Assembly (NCBI GenBank): GCA_024638355.1 | Contig: JAHEKO010000202.1 | Coordinates: 1-6,893 of the forward strand | Reading direction: 5' to 3' | Source: Acidobacteriota bacterium | Lineage (GTDB): Bacteria > Acidobacteriota > Thermoanaerobaculia > Multivoradales > JAHEKO01 | Length of the DNA stretch: 6,893 bases | Shown here: piece after piece, positions 1 through 5,731 of the stretch | Position numbering within the stretch: the stretch's first letter is position 1 | Layout: each line of letters starts with the position of its first letter | Translations under genes and position numbers: made by a program | The notes under the pieces: model-generated | What the model was told of the DNA's origin: nothing | Databases searched by the model: none | Seen by the model: the letters and a program-made list of their open reading frames with translations, nothing else

Positions 1-1
1 C

Positions 2-415
2 TCAGGCCGGCTGCGCGGCGGACTCGACGGCCCTCACGACGCGCCCGAGGGCGGCGCCGACTTCGCGTCCGACCTCCTCGACCACCGGATCCGCCAGCAT
101 GTCCATCACCCCGCTCGGGTTCATCGCGCGGACCACCGTCTCGCCCCCTTCGACCGAGACGGTCACGTTGCAGGGAAGCAGAACGCCGACCTGCGGTGCG
201 GCCTCGAGGGCGCGGTGGGCCGACGGTGGATGACAGGCTCCGAGGATCACGAACGGCTCGCGGTCGACGTCGAGCTTTTTCTTGAGCGTTTTCTGGATGT
301 CGATCTCGGTGAGGACGCCGAACCCCTCGGCGGCGAGCGCCTCACGGCAGCGGTCGACCGCCTCGGAGAAGGAAAGAGGGACTCGCGCCTCGAGCGCCAC
401 GTTGGTCTCGTTCAT
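2..415 (-). CDS. DUF302 domain protein, last gene of the sulfur operon
   Basis: This 137-aa soluble protein fills a complete DUF302 domain with no signal peptide or membrane segment. The family's biochemical role is not established. Visible hallmarks are the motif ILGACHPP (about residues 57-64, Cys61) and the LLPCNVTV strand (about 79-86, Cys82), followed by a VVRAMNPSGVMDML segment. The two cysteines sit where the family usually has them and could bind metal or carry sulfur, which is inference. The start is the ATG at 413-415, because the reading frame upstream of it only overlaps the preceding gene and has no domain similarity. The preceding stop and this start form TGAGATG with a 1-nt gap and no Shine-Dalgarno sequence, so translation by reinitiation is likely. 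Its position after a persulfide dioxygenase-rhodanese and YeeE/YedE proteins suggests an accessory role in sulfane-sulfur handling. The stop lies 1 nt from the window edge, so further operon genes may follow. Confidence 0.9.
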   Translation of the reverse strand: MNETNVALEARVPLSFSEAVDRCREALAAEGFGVLTEIDIQKTLKKKLDVDREPFVILGACHPPSAHRALEAAPQVGVLLPCNVTVSVEGGETVVRAMNPSGVMDMLADPVVEEVGREVGAALGRVVRAVESAAQPA

Positions 416-416
416 C

Positions 417-1856
417 TCAGGCCGTAGCGAGCCGGGACTCCGACTCGTCCTTTTCGAGGACCTTGCTGACCAGGTCGTCGACATAGACGACGTCGTGGCC
501 GAGACGCTCCAGCAGCGACGAGGCGGCCGCGGCGCGGGCGCCGGTCCGGCAGTAGACCAGCAGGCGCTTGTCACGCTCGATCTCGCCGGCCCGCGCCAGC
601 AGGCGGGTGTGGGCGATGTTGTGAGCGTCGGGAACGTGGCCGGCGTCGAACTCGGTCTGGCGCCGGACGTCGAGGTACAGGGAGTCGGCGCCGGAAAGCT
701 CCGCGGCGCGGGCGAAGTCGGCGACCTCCGTCGTGGCCAGCGGCAGCGTTGGGCCGACCTCGGTCAGCAGCTCCGGAGGTGCATAGCCGACGATCTCGTC
801 GAGGCCGATGCGGACCAGGTCGCGCACGGCTTCGTCGACCCGATCGGCCTCGGCGATCAGATAGATGGGCATGCCCGCCTCGATATACGAGCCGGTGATG
901 GTCGGGAAGGTGCGGTCGAGGGGAGCGTAGAGCGACCCCGGCAGATGCCCGGCCATGTAGGCCTGACGATCGAGGCGGGTGTCGACGACGGCCACGTCCT
1001 GACGGCCGGCGAGCGCGGCCAGCTCCTCGGCGGCCAGGGCGGCCGGCCGGGGCAGGTCGCCGAGAAGCACCGGACCCTCCTTGTTCAGCCTCTTCATGCG
1101 GCCGAAATAGAGCGGGGGCTCCGGTTGCCCCTCGAGGATCGCGTCGACGAAGGCGTCTTCGCCTCGCGCGGCGGCGGCGATGGCGGCGTTGAAGCGGCGC
1201 TCGTAGCCGACGGTGGTATCGGGTACCGCGCCCAGCGCCTTGCCGCAGGCGCTGCCGGCGCCGTGGCCCGGCCACACCTGGAGGTAGTCCGGGAGCTCGA
1301 GAAACCGCTGGACCGAACGGTAGAGGGTGCGCGCGGACGGCTCCATCTGGCCAGCGACTCCGGCCGCCGACTCGAGCAGGTCGGGTCGGCCGAGGTCGGC
1401 GACGAAGACGAAGTCGCCGCTCGCCATCCCCATCGGCTCGTTGGCGCCGCCGCCGCGGTCGGTGACCATGAAGCTCAGGTGCTCGGGCGTGTGCCCGGGC
1501 GTGTGCACCGCCTCGAGCTCGATCTTGCCGATCGAAAACGTATCGCCATGGTGCAGCAGCCGCACCTCGTGCTCGGCGTCGCCCGACCACTGGTACTTCC
1601 AGTCGTCGTCACCCTCGTCGGAGAGGTAGGCGGTGGCGCCGACGCGAGCCGCGAGCTCTCGCGCCCCGGACAGATAGTCGGCATGGATGTGCGTCTCGGT
1701 GACGGCGACGATCTTGAGATCCTCTTCGGCCGCGATGTCGATGTAGCGGTCGACGTCGCGCATCGGGTCGATCACGATCGCCTCGCCGGTCTGCTGACAG
1801 CCGATCAGGTAGGCGTTCTGAGCCAGCTTGGGCTCGAAGATCTGTCGAAAGAACAT
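417..1856 (-). CDS. Persulfide dioxygenase-like MBL-fold protein with two rhodanese domains (CstB-like)
   Basis: This is a 479-aa cytoplasmic protein with three domains. Residues ~1-250 form a metallo-beta-lactamase fold of the ETHE1/persulfide dioxygenase type. The metal motif HIHADY (56-61), TPGHT (His122), the GD pair (Asp148) and PGHG (His198) are visible. By comparison with ETHE1, His56, His122 and Asp148 should hold one iron. Residues ~275-365 are a rhodanese fold without the catalytic cysteine (IYLIAEAD at 331-338 occupies the active-loop position). Residues ~375-470 are a rhodanese with a complete loop, CRTGAR (Cys436-Arg441). This order matches CstB of Staphylococcus aureus, which oxidises low-molecular-weight persulfides and yields thiosulfate; that exact chemistry is inferred here. 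The start is the ATG with AAGGAAGGAG 4 nt upstream. It is third in a four-gene operon, 26 nt after the smaller YeeE/YedE gene and 1 nt before DUF302. A sulfurtransferase-coupled MBL hydrolase is the main alternative. Confidence 0.94.
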   Translation of the reverse strand: MFFRQIFEPKLAQNAYLIGCQQTGEAIVIDPMRDVDRYIDIAAEEDLKIVAVTETHIHADYLSGARELAARVGATAYLSDEGDDDWKYQWSGDAEHEVRLLHHGDTFSIGKIELEAVHTPGHTPEHLSFMVTDRGGGANEPMGMASGDFVFVADLGRPDLLESAAGVAGQMEPSARTLYRSVQRFLELPDYLQVWPGHGAGSACGKALGAVPDTTVGYERRFNAAIAAAARGEDAFVDAILEGQPEPPLYFGRMKRLNKEGPVLLGDLPRPAALAAEELAALAGRQDVAVVDTRLDRQAYMAGHLPGSLYAPLDRTFPTITGSYIEAGMPIYLIAEADRVDEAVRDLVRIGLDEIVGYAPPELLTEVGPTLPLATTEVADFARAAELSGADSLYLDVRRQTEFDAGHVPDAHNIAHTRLLARAGEIERDKRLLVYCRTGARAAAASSLLERLGHDVVYVDDLVSKVLEKDESESRLATA

Positions 1857-1860
1857 GTGA

Positions 1861-1870
1861 CTCCTTCCTT
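1861..1870 (-). promoter_or_regulatory. Ribosome binding site of the dioxygenase-rhodanese gene
   Basis: On the minus strand the sequence reads AAGGAAGGAG, followed by TCAC and the ATG at 1854-1856. The 4-nt spacing is slightly short, but the long purine run supports this start. Confidence 0.7.
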
Positions 1871-1882
1871 TTCGAAGCGGGG

Positions 1883-2374
1883 CTAGTGCGGCAAGGTATC
1901 GCGCAGGTGGCCGTAGACCCAGGTGCCCGTGAGCGCGCTGGCGAGCACCACCAGCATGACCGTGAGGCCGTTGCCGACCAGGGCGAAGATCGGGCCCGGG
2001 CAGGCGCCGGTCAGGCCCCAGCCGAGGCCGAACAGCGTGCCGCCGACGGCCACGCGGAAGCCTCGCCCGAAGTCTTTGGGCGGGATCTCGATGTCGCCGC
2101 CCTTGATCGTGCGCGCCCGGATCCTGCGGATGATGTAGAGCGACAGGGCGCCGACGGCGATCGCCGAGCCGATCACTCCGTACATGTGGAAGCTCTGGAA
2201 GCGGAACATCTCCTGGATGCGAAACCAGGAGATCACCTGGGTCTTGGTCAGGATCACGCCGAATACGGTGCCCATCGCCAGGTGGGCGAACCAGCTCAGC
2301 TCGCGATCGAGGTCGGCCGGGGCGCCGGTCTCGACGGTCGGGGCGACGGTGGCGTCGGTAGCAGGGGGATTCAT
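1883..2374 (-). CDS. DUF6691/YeeE-YedE family half-transporter
   Basis: This 163-aa membrane protein has about four hydrophobic segments (roughly residues 28-50, 64-84, 106-124 and 130-155) after a ~22-residue polar N-terminus. The motif GLTGACPGP (120-128, Cys125) is the signature of the C-terminal half of YeeE/YedE proteins. Full-length members such as TsuA import thiosulfate, and their conserved cysteines line the substrate path. Here the protein is only half length, and the neighbouring upstream gene supplies the complementary half, so the two products probably act together in the inner membrane. The substrate (thiosulfate or another sulfane-sulfur compound) is inferred from the family and from the persulfide dioxygenase 26 nt downstream. 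The ATG start has AGGAG 7 nt away. The upstream gene ends only 10 nt before, and this ribosome binding site overlaps its stop codon, indicating co-translation. No frame damage is visible. Confidence 0.92.
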   Translation of the reverse strand: MNPPATDATVAPTVETGAPADLDRELSWFAHLAMGTVFGVILTKTQVISWFRIQEMFRFQSFHMYGVIGSAIAVGALSLYIIRRIRARTIKGGDIEIPPKDFGRGFRVAVGGTLFGLGWGLTGACPGPIFALVGNGLTVMLVVLASALTGTWVYGHLRDTLPH

Positions 2375-2381
2375 CTCGTCT

Positions 2382-2386
2382 CTCCT
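2382..2386 (-). promoter_or_regulatory. Ribosome binding site overlapping the upstream stop codon
   Basis: AGGAG on the minus strand lies 7 nt before the ATG at 2372-2374. It shares bases with the TAG stop (2385-2387) of the preceding gene, so terminating ribosomes sit directly on the next initiation site. This is a classic coupling arrangement for two subunits. Confidence 0.75.
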
Positions 2387-2945
2387 AGAAGATCAGCGGC
2401 AGCAGGAAGTGGGTGGCGACGAGTCCGCCGGCAAAGAAGCCGACGACGGCGATCAAGGACGGCAGCTGGAAGTCGGAGAGGCCGAAGATGGCGTGCCCGG
2501 AGGTGCAGCCGCCCGCGTAGCGCGCGCCGAAGCCGACCAGGAAGCCGCCGCCGACCATCGTGATCAGTCCGATCGGGCTGCCGAGGTTGGCCCAGCTGAA
2601 GACCTCGACCGGCGCCAGGCCGTTGAAGTCGGTCAGCCCGAGCCCGGCCAGGTCGGCGCGGGTCGCCTCGGAGATGGCGATCGGCTCGGGATCGGCGAGC
2701 AGCGTGCCGGCGATCACGCCGCCGAGCAGCGTGCCCAGCGCGAGCGCCAGGTTCCACTTGCCGGTCTGCTTCCAGTCGTAGGCGAAGTAGGTGCTCTTGC
2801 CCGGCACCACCGCCGCGCAGATGTGCTGAAAGCTGGACGAGATACCAAACGTTCGATTGTCGAGCAGGAGCAGCGCCGGCACCATCAAGCCGATCAGCGG
2901 CCCGCCGACGTACCAGGGCCAGGGTTGGGATAGAAGCTCGATCAC
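2385..2945 (-). CDS. YeeE/YedE family half-transporter, first gene of the sulfur operon
   Basis: This 186-aa integral membrane protein is the N-terminal-half type of YeeE/YedE (TsuA-like). Hydrophobic segments lie at about residues 11-29, 65-85, 124-143 and 162-184. Family hallmarks are [13 protein letters not shown] (8-20), the SSSFQHICA segment with Cys43, and [16 protein letters not shown] (138-153) with Cys147. The cysteines in such motifs are important for thiosulfate passage in TsuA; the substrate here is inferred. The chosen start is GTG at 2943-2945, because AGGAGG lies 9 nt upstream and homology-like sequence begins there. A longer ATG start at 3059 would add 38 Arg-rich residues with no family resemblance. 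It would also place the inverted repeat at 2997-3034 inside the coding region. The gene leads the operon, and the paired half-protein begins 10 nt after its stop. An acidic loop near residues 84-115 separates the second and third membrane segments. Confidence 0.92.
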   Translation of the reverse strand: MIELLSQPWPWYVGGPLIGLMVPALLLLDNRTFGISSSFQHICAAVVPGKSTYFAYDWKQTGKWNLALALGTLLGGVIAGTLLADPEPIAISEATRADLAGLGLTDFNGLAPVEVFSWANLGSPIGLITMVGGGFLVGFGARYAGGCTSGHAIFGLSDFQLPSLIAVVGFFAGGLVATHFLLPLIF

Positions 2946-2954
2946 TCTGAGCCG

Positions 2955-2960
2955 CCTCCT
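2955..2960 (-). promoter_or_regulatory. Strong ribosome binding site that fixes the GTG start of the operon
   Basis: A perfect AGGAGG on the minus strand lies 9 nt upstream of GTG 2943-2945. It favours the 186-aa protein over the longer in-frame ATG at 3059, which has no comparable site. Confidence 0.8.
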
Positions 2961-2996
2961 TTCGTCGAGCCGGGCCGCAAGGAAGACTCTCCGAGA

Positions 2997-3034
2997 CGGC
3001 CGGCTTCGCGGGCCTACTCTAACGAAGCCGGCCG
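2997..3034. repeat. Perfect 12-bp inverted repeat, possible operator or 5' leader hairpin
   Basis: CGGCCGGCTTCG at 2997-3008 is exactly repeated in inverse orientation at 3023-3034, with a 14-nt spacer. On the minus strand the spacer contains TAGAGT (3016-3021), matching four of six bases of a -10 box, though no matching -35 is evident. No T-run follows either arm, so an intrinsic terminator is unlikely. It lies 51 nt upstream of the operon's GTG start, where an operator or a leader hairpin would be expected. The structure is seen directly; the regulatory role is inference. Confidence 0.55.
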
Positions 3035-3208
3035 CTCGCTGCCGCCGTTCGCTGTCCACGAGTGGCCTCGCGGCTCGTCTACCTTACAAAAGGGCCGGGG
3101 TCGTCCTGCCAGCCGTTCGAGCAGACCCGCCATCGGGAAACCGTCGGCTGGGTCCGTCTCAGGTGTCAGGGTATGCTCTTGCTTTCACATTCGCTTTCCA
3201 AACCTGAG

Positions 3209-3236
3209 CTCCGGCCGGTCTCCGACGTGGCCGGAG
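3209..3236. repeat. 8-bp inverted repeat upstream of the patatin gene
   Basis: CTCCGGCC (3209-3216) and GGCCGGAG (3229-3236) are perfect inverse copies separated by 12 nt, ending about 50 nt before the patatin start. In GC-rich DNA such a pair can arise by chance, so a function as operator or hairpin is only possible. Confidence 0.3.
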
Positions 3237-3276
3237 GTCGAACGCGCCGTGGCCCCGGCGCCGCGGCCATGATGAT

Positions 3277-3280
3277 GGAG
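3277..3280 (+). promoter_or_regulatory. Ribosome binding site of the patatin-like gene
   Basis: GGAG lies 5 nt before the ATG at 3286-3288 and supports this start. An out-of-frame ATG cluster just upstream (3269-3276) has no such site. Confidence 0.6.
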
Positions 3281-3285
3281 TCGAG

Positions 3286-5607
3286 ATGACGAGCAGCGGA
3301 AAAGGATCGAACGTCTATTCGAGCCCCGCCGACGGAGCTCCGGTCCACGTCGAGGCCGGTGATCAGGATCTGCCGTCGGCCATCTTTCACGACGAAGTAA
3401 AGGCGGCGATCGCGCGTCGTGAATACGGCGGCGTACCGGCGCCCGACGACCCCGGCAAGGAGGCGCAGCCCACGACCGAGCTGGGGCTCACCGGCCTCGC
3501 GATCTCCGGAGGCGGCATCCGCTCGGCCACCTTCTCGCTGGGCGTGATGCAGTCGCTGGCCGGGCACGATCTGCTCAAGCACTTCGACTACATGTCGACG
3601 GTCTCGGGCGGTGGCTACAGCGGCAGCTGCCTGACCTGGGCGCTCTACGGCAAGCCGGAGACCCGGGATCCGGATCATCTGAGCTTCATCGACTCCCTGG
3701 GGGACGGGCCGGAGTCCTTTCCCATCGGCACCGACGATCCCCGCCGGGAGAGCCCGGCGGACCTCGATTCCAAGCGGTGGAGACTCCTCAAGTATCTGCG
3801 GGAGCACGGCAAGTACCTGACGCCGGGCCACGGCATCTCGGCGCTGTCGGCGCTCGGGATCCTGATCCGCGGCGTGCTGCTCAACCTGCTGGTCTGGATC
3901 GCCCTCTTCAGCTGCGTGATCTACCTGATCTCGACCGGCTGGAGCTTTCCCTTGTTCGATTCCTGGCTGCCGGCGCTCGGGCTGCTTGTAGTCGGCGTGG
4001 CGGCCTGCGTCCTCTACTCGGTGGGGACCTTCTTCCGCTTCCACGGGCGGTTGCGCTACCTGGTGCGCAGGTTCTTCGAATCCGCGGCCCGCCCATATAT
4101 CGTGCTCCTCTTCCTGGCGGTCGCGATCGGTACGCTGCATTCCGTCTACGAGCTCGTAGGTAGCGCGGTGGCCGGTCTGAGTCCCGCGATGATCGCCTCC
4201 GGCGCCGCCAGCGGGTTCTGGACCTTCAGCAAGACCGCGAGCCAGAAGCCCGGAGAGAAATCGAAGATCCCGATCGGCCTGGTGGCCACGGTCGCCTCCC
4301 TACTGGTGCTCTACGGCGGGCTCCTCGGCGCGTACGCGCTCTCGAAGCTGAGCCTCCTCACCGATACCTACGTCTACTGGGCGCTCGGCTTCACCCTGCT
4401 GACCGGGTGGTTCGTCAACATCAACCAGATCTCGCTGCACCGCTACTACCGCGATCGCCTGATGGAGACCTTCCTGCCCGGCATCGATCGCGCCGTCGCG
4501 GGCCTGACCGGAGCCTCGCCGGAGGCCGACAAGGCGCCGATCTCCGAGATGTGGAACGACGAGAGGCCGCGCGGTCCCTACCACATCGTCAACACCAATC
4601 TCGTGACGGTCGACTCGAACCGGCGAACCCAGCGCACGCGCGGAGGCGACAATTTCATCCTCTCGCCCTTCTATTGCGGCAGCACGATCACCGGCTGGCG
4701 GCGCACCGAGGAGTTCGAGAACAACCGCCTGACGCTCGCCACCGCCATGGCGGTCTCCGCGGCCGCGGCCAACCCCAACTCGGGCGTCGCGGGCCAGGGG
4801 CTATCGCGCAACAAGTTCGTCTCGATCCTCATGGCGCTGCTCAATCTGCGCCTCGGCTACTGGACGCACCGACCGAAGAGGTCGCGCAAGAGCTTCTACT
4901 CACCCAACCACTTCTGGCCCGGCGGGGCCTACGAGCTGGGCGGGCTGTTCAGCGAGAACAGCGTCTGGCTGCAGCTCACCGACGGCGGCCACTTCGAGAA
5001 CCTGGCCCTCTACGAGCTGATCCGGCGCCGCCTCAAGCTGATCGTCGTGCTCGACTCGGGCGCCGATCCCAACTTCGTGTTCGACGACCTGCAGAACGCC
5101 ACGCGACGCATCGGCATCGACTTCGGCGCTCGCATCGAGTTCTCGGACCCGCCCGGGGAATTCCTCACCTACGACCCGAGGACCCTGGACGAGGAAAAAG
5201 GCATCGCGCCGTCGGCGGTCAGCCGCGGCGGCTCGAGCGGCTTCCCCACGCACGCCAGTACGGCCAAGCGGGGTTGGGTCCACGGCACCATCCACTACGC
5301 GGGTGGGGTGGAGAAGGGCGACCTGGTCTACATCAAGACGACGATGGTCGACGGACTGAGCCTGACCACCCACGGCTACAAGGACAAGGATCCCACCTTC
5401 CCCGACCAGACCACCGCGGACCAGTTCTTCGAGCCGGAGCAGTTCGCCGCCTACCGCGAGCTCGGCTACGTCGTCGGCGAGGACGCCGCGCGCAAGATCG
5501 CGGAGCTGATCCCCGGCCGGCGGTGGAGCGGAGGCGCGGCCGAGCCGACGGGGGTGGACCCGGCGACCGGGAGCGATCCCGATTCGCTTCCGGCGGGAGC
5601 CGGCTGA
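3286..5607 (+). CDS. Patatin-like phospholipase with an internal multi-pass membrane domain
   Basis: This 773-aa protein is a predicted lipid acyl hydrolase with a Ser-Asp dyad. The oxyanion loop ISGGGIRS (73-80) is followed by the nucleophile elbow STVSGGGYSG (104-113, probable Ser107), and the catalytic Asp is in TDGGHFEN (565-572, Asp566). Between them, residues ~185-380 carry five or six hydrophobic stretches (about 185-217, 226-250, 270-291, 327-352 and 360-380, plus a weaker 296-312), so the enzyme is anchored in the membrane. Other family-type blocks are PYHIVNTNLV (431-440), PFYCGSTITGW (461-471), the AMAVSAAAANPNSG stretch (487-500) and, near the end, TADQFFEPEQFAAYRELGY (710-728). 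The last ~30 residues are Gly/Pro/Ala-rich and probably disordered. There is no signal peptide. The frame is intact, the start has GGAG 5 nt away, and the gene is divergent from the sulfur operon. The lipid substrate and physiological role cannot be read from the sequence. Confidence 0.9.
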   Translation: MTSSGKGSNVYSSPADGAPVHVEAGDQDLPSAIFHDEVKAAIARREYGGVPAPDDPGKEAQPTTELGLTGLAISGGGIRSATFSLGVMQSLAGHDLLKHFDYMSTVSGGGYSGSCLTWALYGKPETRDPDHLSFIDSLGDGPESFPIGTDDPRRESPADLDSKRWRLLKYLREHGKYLTPGHGISALSALGILIRGVLLNLLVWIALFSCVIYLISTGWSFPLFDSWLPALGLLVVGVAACVLYSVGTFFRFHGRLRYLVRRFFESAARPYIVLLFLAVAIGTLHSVYELVGSAVAGLSPAMIASGAASGFWTFSKTASQKPGEKSKIPIGLVATVASLLVLYGGLLGAYALSKLSLLTDTYVYWALGFTLLTGWFVNINQISLHRYYRDRLMETFLPGIDRAVAGLTGASPEADKAPISEMWNDERPRGPYHIVNTNLVTVDSNRRTQRTRGGDNFILSPFYCGSTITGWRRTEEFENNRLTLATAMAVSAAAANPNSGVAGQGLSRNKFVSILMALLNLRLGYWTHRPKRSRKSFYSPNHFWPGGAYELGGLFSENSVWLQLTDGGHFENLALYELIRRRLKLIVVLDSGADPNFVFDDLQNATRRIGIDFGARIEFSDPPGEFLTYDPRTLDEEKGIAPSAVSRGGSSGFPTHASTAKRGWVHGTIHYAGGVEKGDLVYIKTTMVDGLSLTTHGYKDKDPTFPDQTTADQFFEPEQFAAYRELGYVVGEDAARKIAELIPGRRWSGGAAEPTGVDPATGSDPDSLPAGAG

Positions 5608-5612
5608 GACCC

Positions 5613-5635
5613 GTGCGGGAAGCTCCCGTAGGAGG
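5613..5635 (+). promoter_or_regulatory. Small hairpin and AGGAGG after the patatin stop
   Basis: TGCGGGA (5614-5620) can pair with TCCCGTA (5624-5630) across a 3-nt loop, with one G-U pair, 6 nt after the patatin stop. AGGAGG follows at 5630-5635 and touches the stem base. There is no T-run, so it is a poor terminator. AGGAGG lies 12 nt before an in-frame GTG (5648) that could begin a longer form of the next gene. Confidence 0.35.
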
Positions 5636-5731
5636 CGCCATTTCTCAGTGAGGAAGCCGCGGACTCCGGGTGAGGGCCGGTCGCTGCCGGAGCGGCGGTC
5701 CGATGGCGAGGAAGAGGGATCGGACGAGACC

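Larger units (their letters stand above)
2946..3285. other. Divergent intergenic region between the sulfur operon and the patatin gene
   Basis: These 340 nt separate two divergent genes and must hold both promoters. Readable elements are the minus-operon Shine-Dalgarno (2955-2960), a 12-bp perfect inverted repeat (2997-3034) and an 8-bp one (3209-3216 with 3229-3236). The patatin Shine-Dalgarno GGAG is at 3277-3280. For the plus strand, TATGCT at 3172-3177 is a possible -10 (4 of 6 consensus), but no good -35 sits 16-18 nt upstream, so it is only a weak candidate. Short open frames here lack family motifs and ribosome binding sites, and I do not call a gene. No riboswitch or RNA gene was recognised. 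Confidence 0.6.

Noticed and set aside
416..574. 53-residue upstream extension of the DUF302 reading frame
   Set aside because: It overlaps the end of the dioxygenase gene and has a low-complexity Ser/Arg/Pro composition. The DUF302 domain begins only after the ATG at 413-415.
282..1886. 534-codon open frame on the plus strand opposite the dioxygenase-rhodanese gene
   Set aside because: It is antisense to a gene with clear catalytic motifs in three domains. It shows no family motif of its own, and such long shadow frames are common in GC-rich DNA.
2946..3059. 38-residue N-terminal extension of the first YeeE/YedE gene starting at ATG 3059
   Set aside because: It is Arg-rich with no family resemblance or ribosome binding site, while GTG 2943-2945 has AGGAGG at 9 nt.
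3109..3151. 7-bp inverted repeat CCAGCCG / CGGCTGG with a 29-nt spacer
   Set aside because: The arms are short, GC-rich and widely spaced, which is expected by chance in this composition.
3172..3177. TATGCT as a promoter -10 for the patatin gene
   Set aside because: It matches four of six consensus bases, but no acceptable -35 or extended -10 accompanies it, so it is not listed as a feature.
3166..4140. 324-codon open frame on the minus strand opposite the patatin 5' half
   Set aside because: It is antisense to the oxyanion and nucleophile motifs, has a charged low-complexity composition, and lacks any recognisable domain.
4407..5651. 414-codon plus-strand frame overlapping the patatin 3' half
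   Set aside because: It is an Arg/Pro/His-rich shadow of the real frame, which carries the DGG motif and other family blocks.
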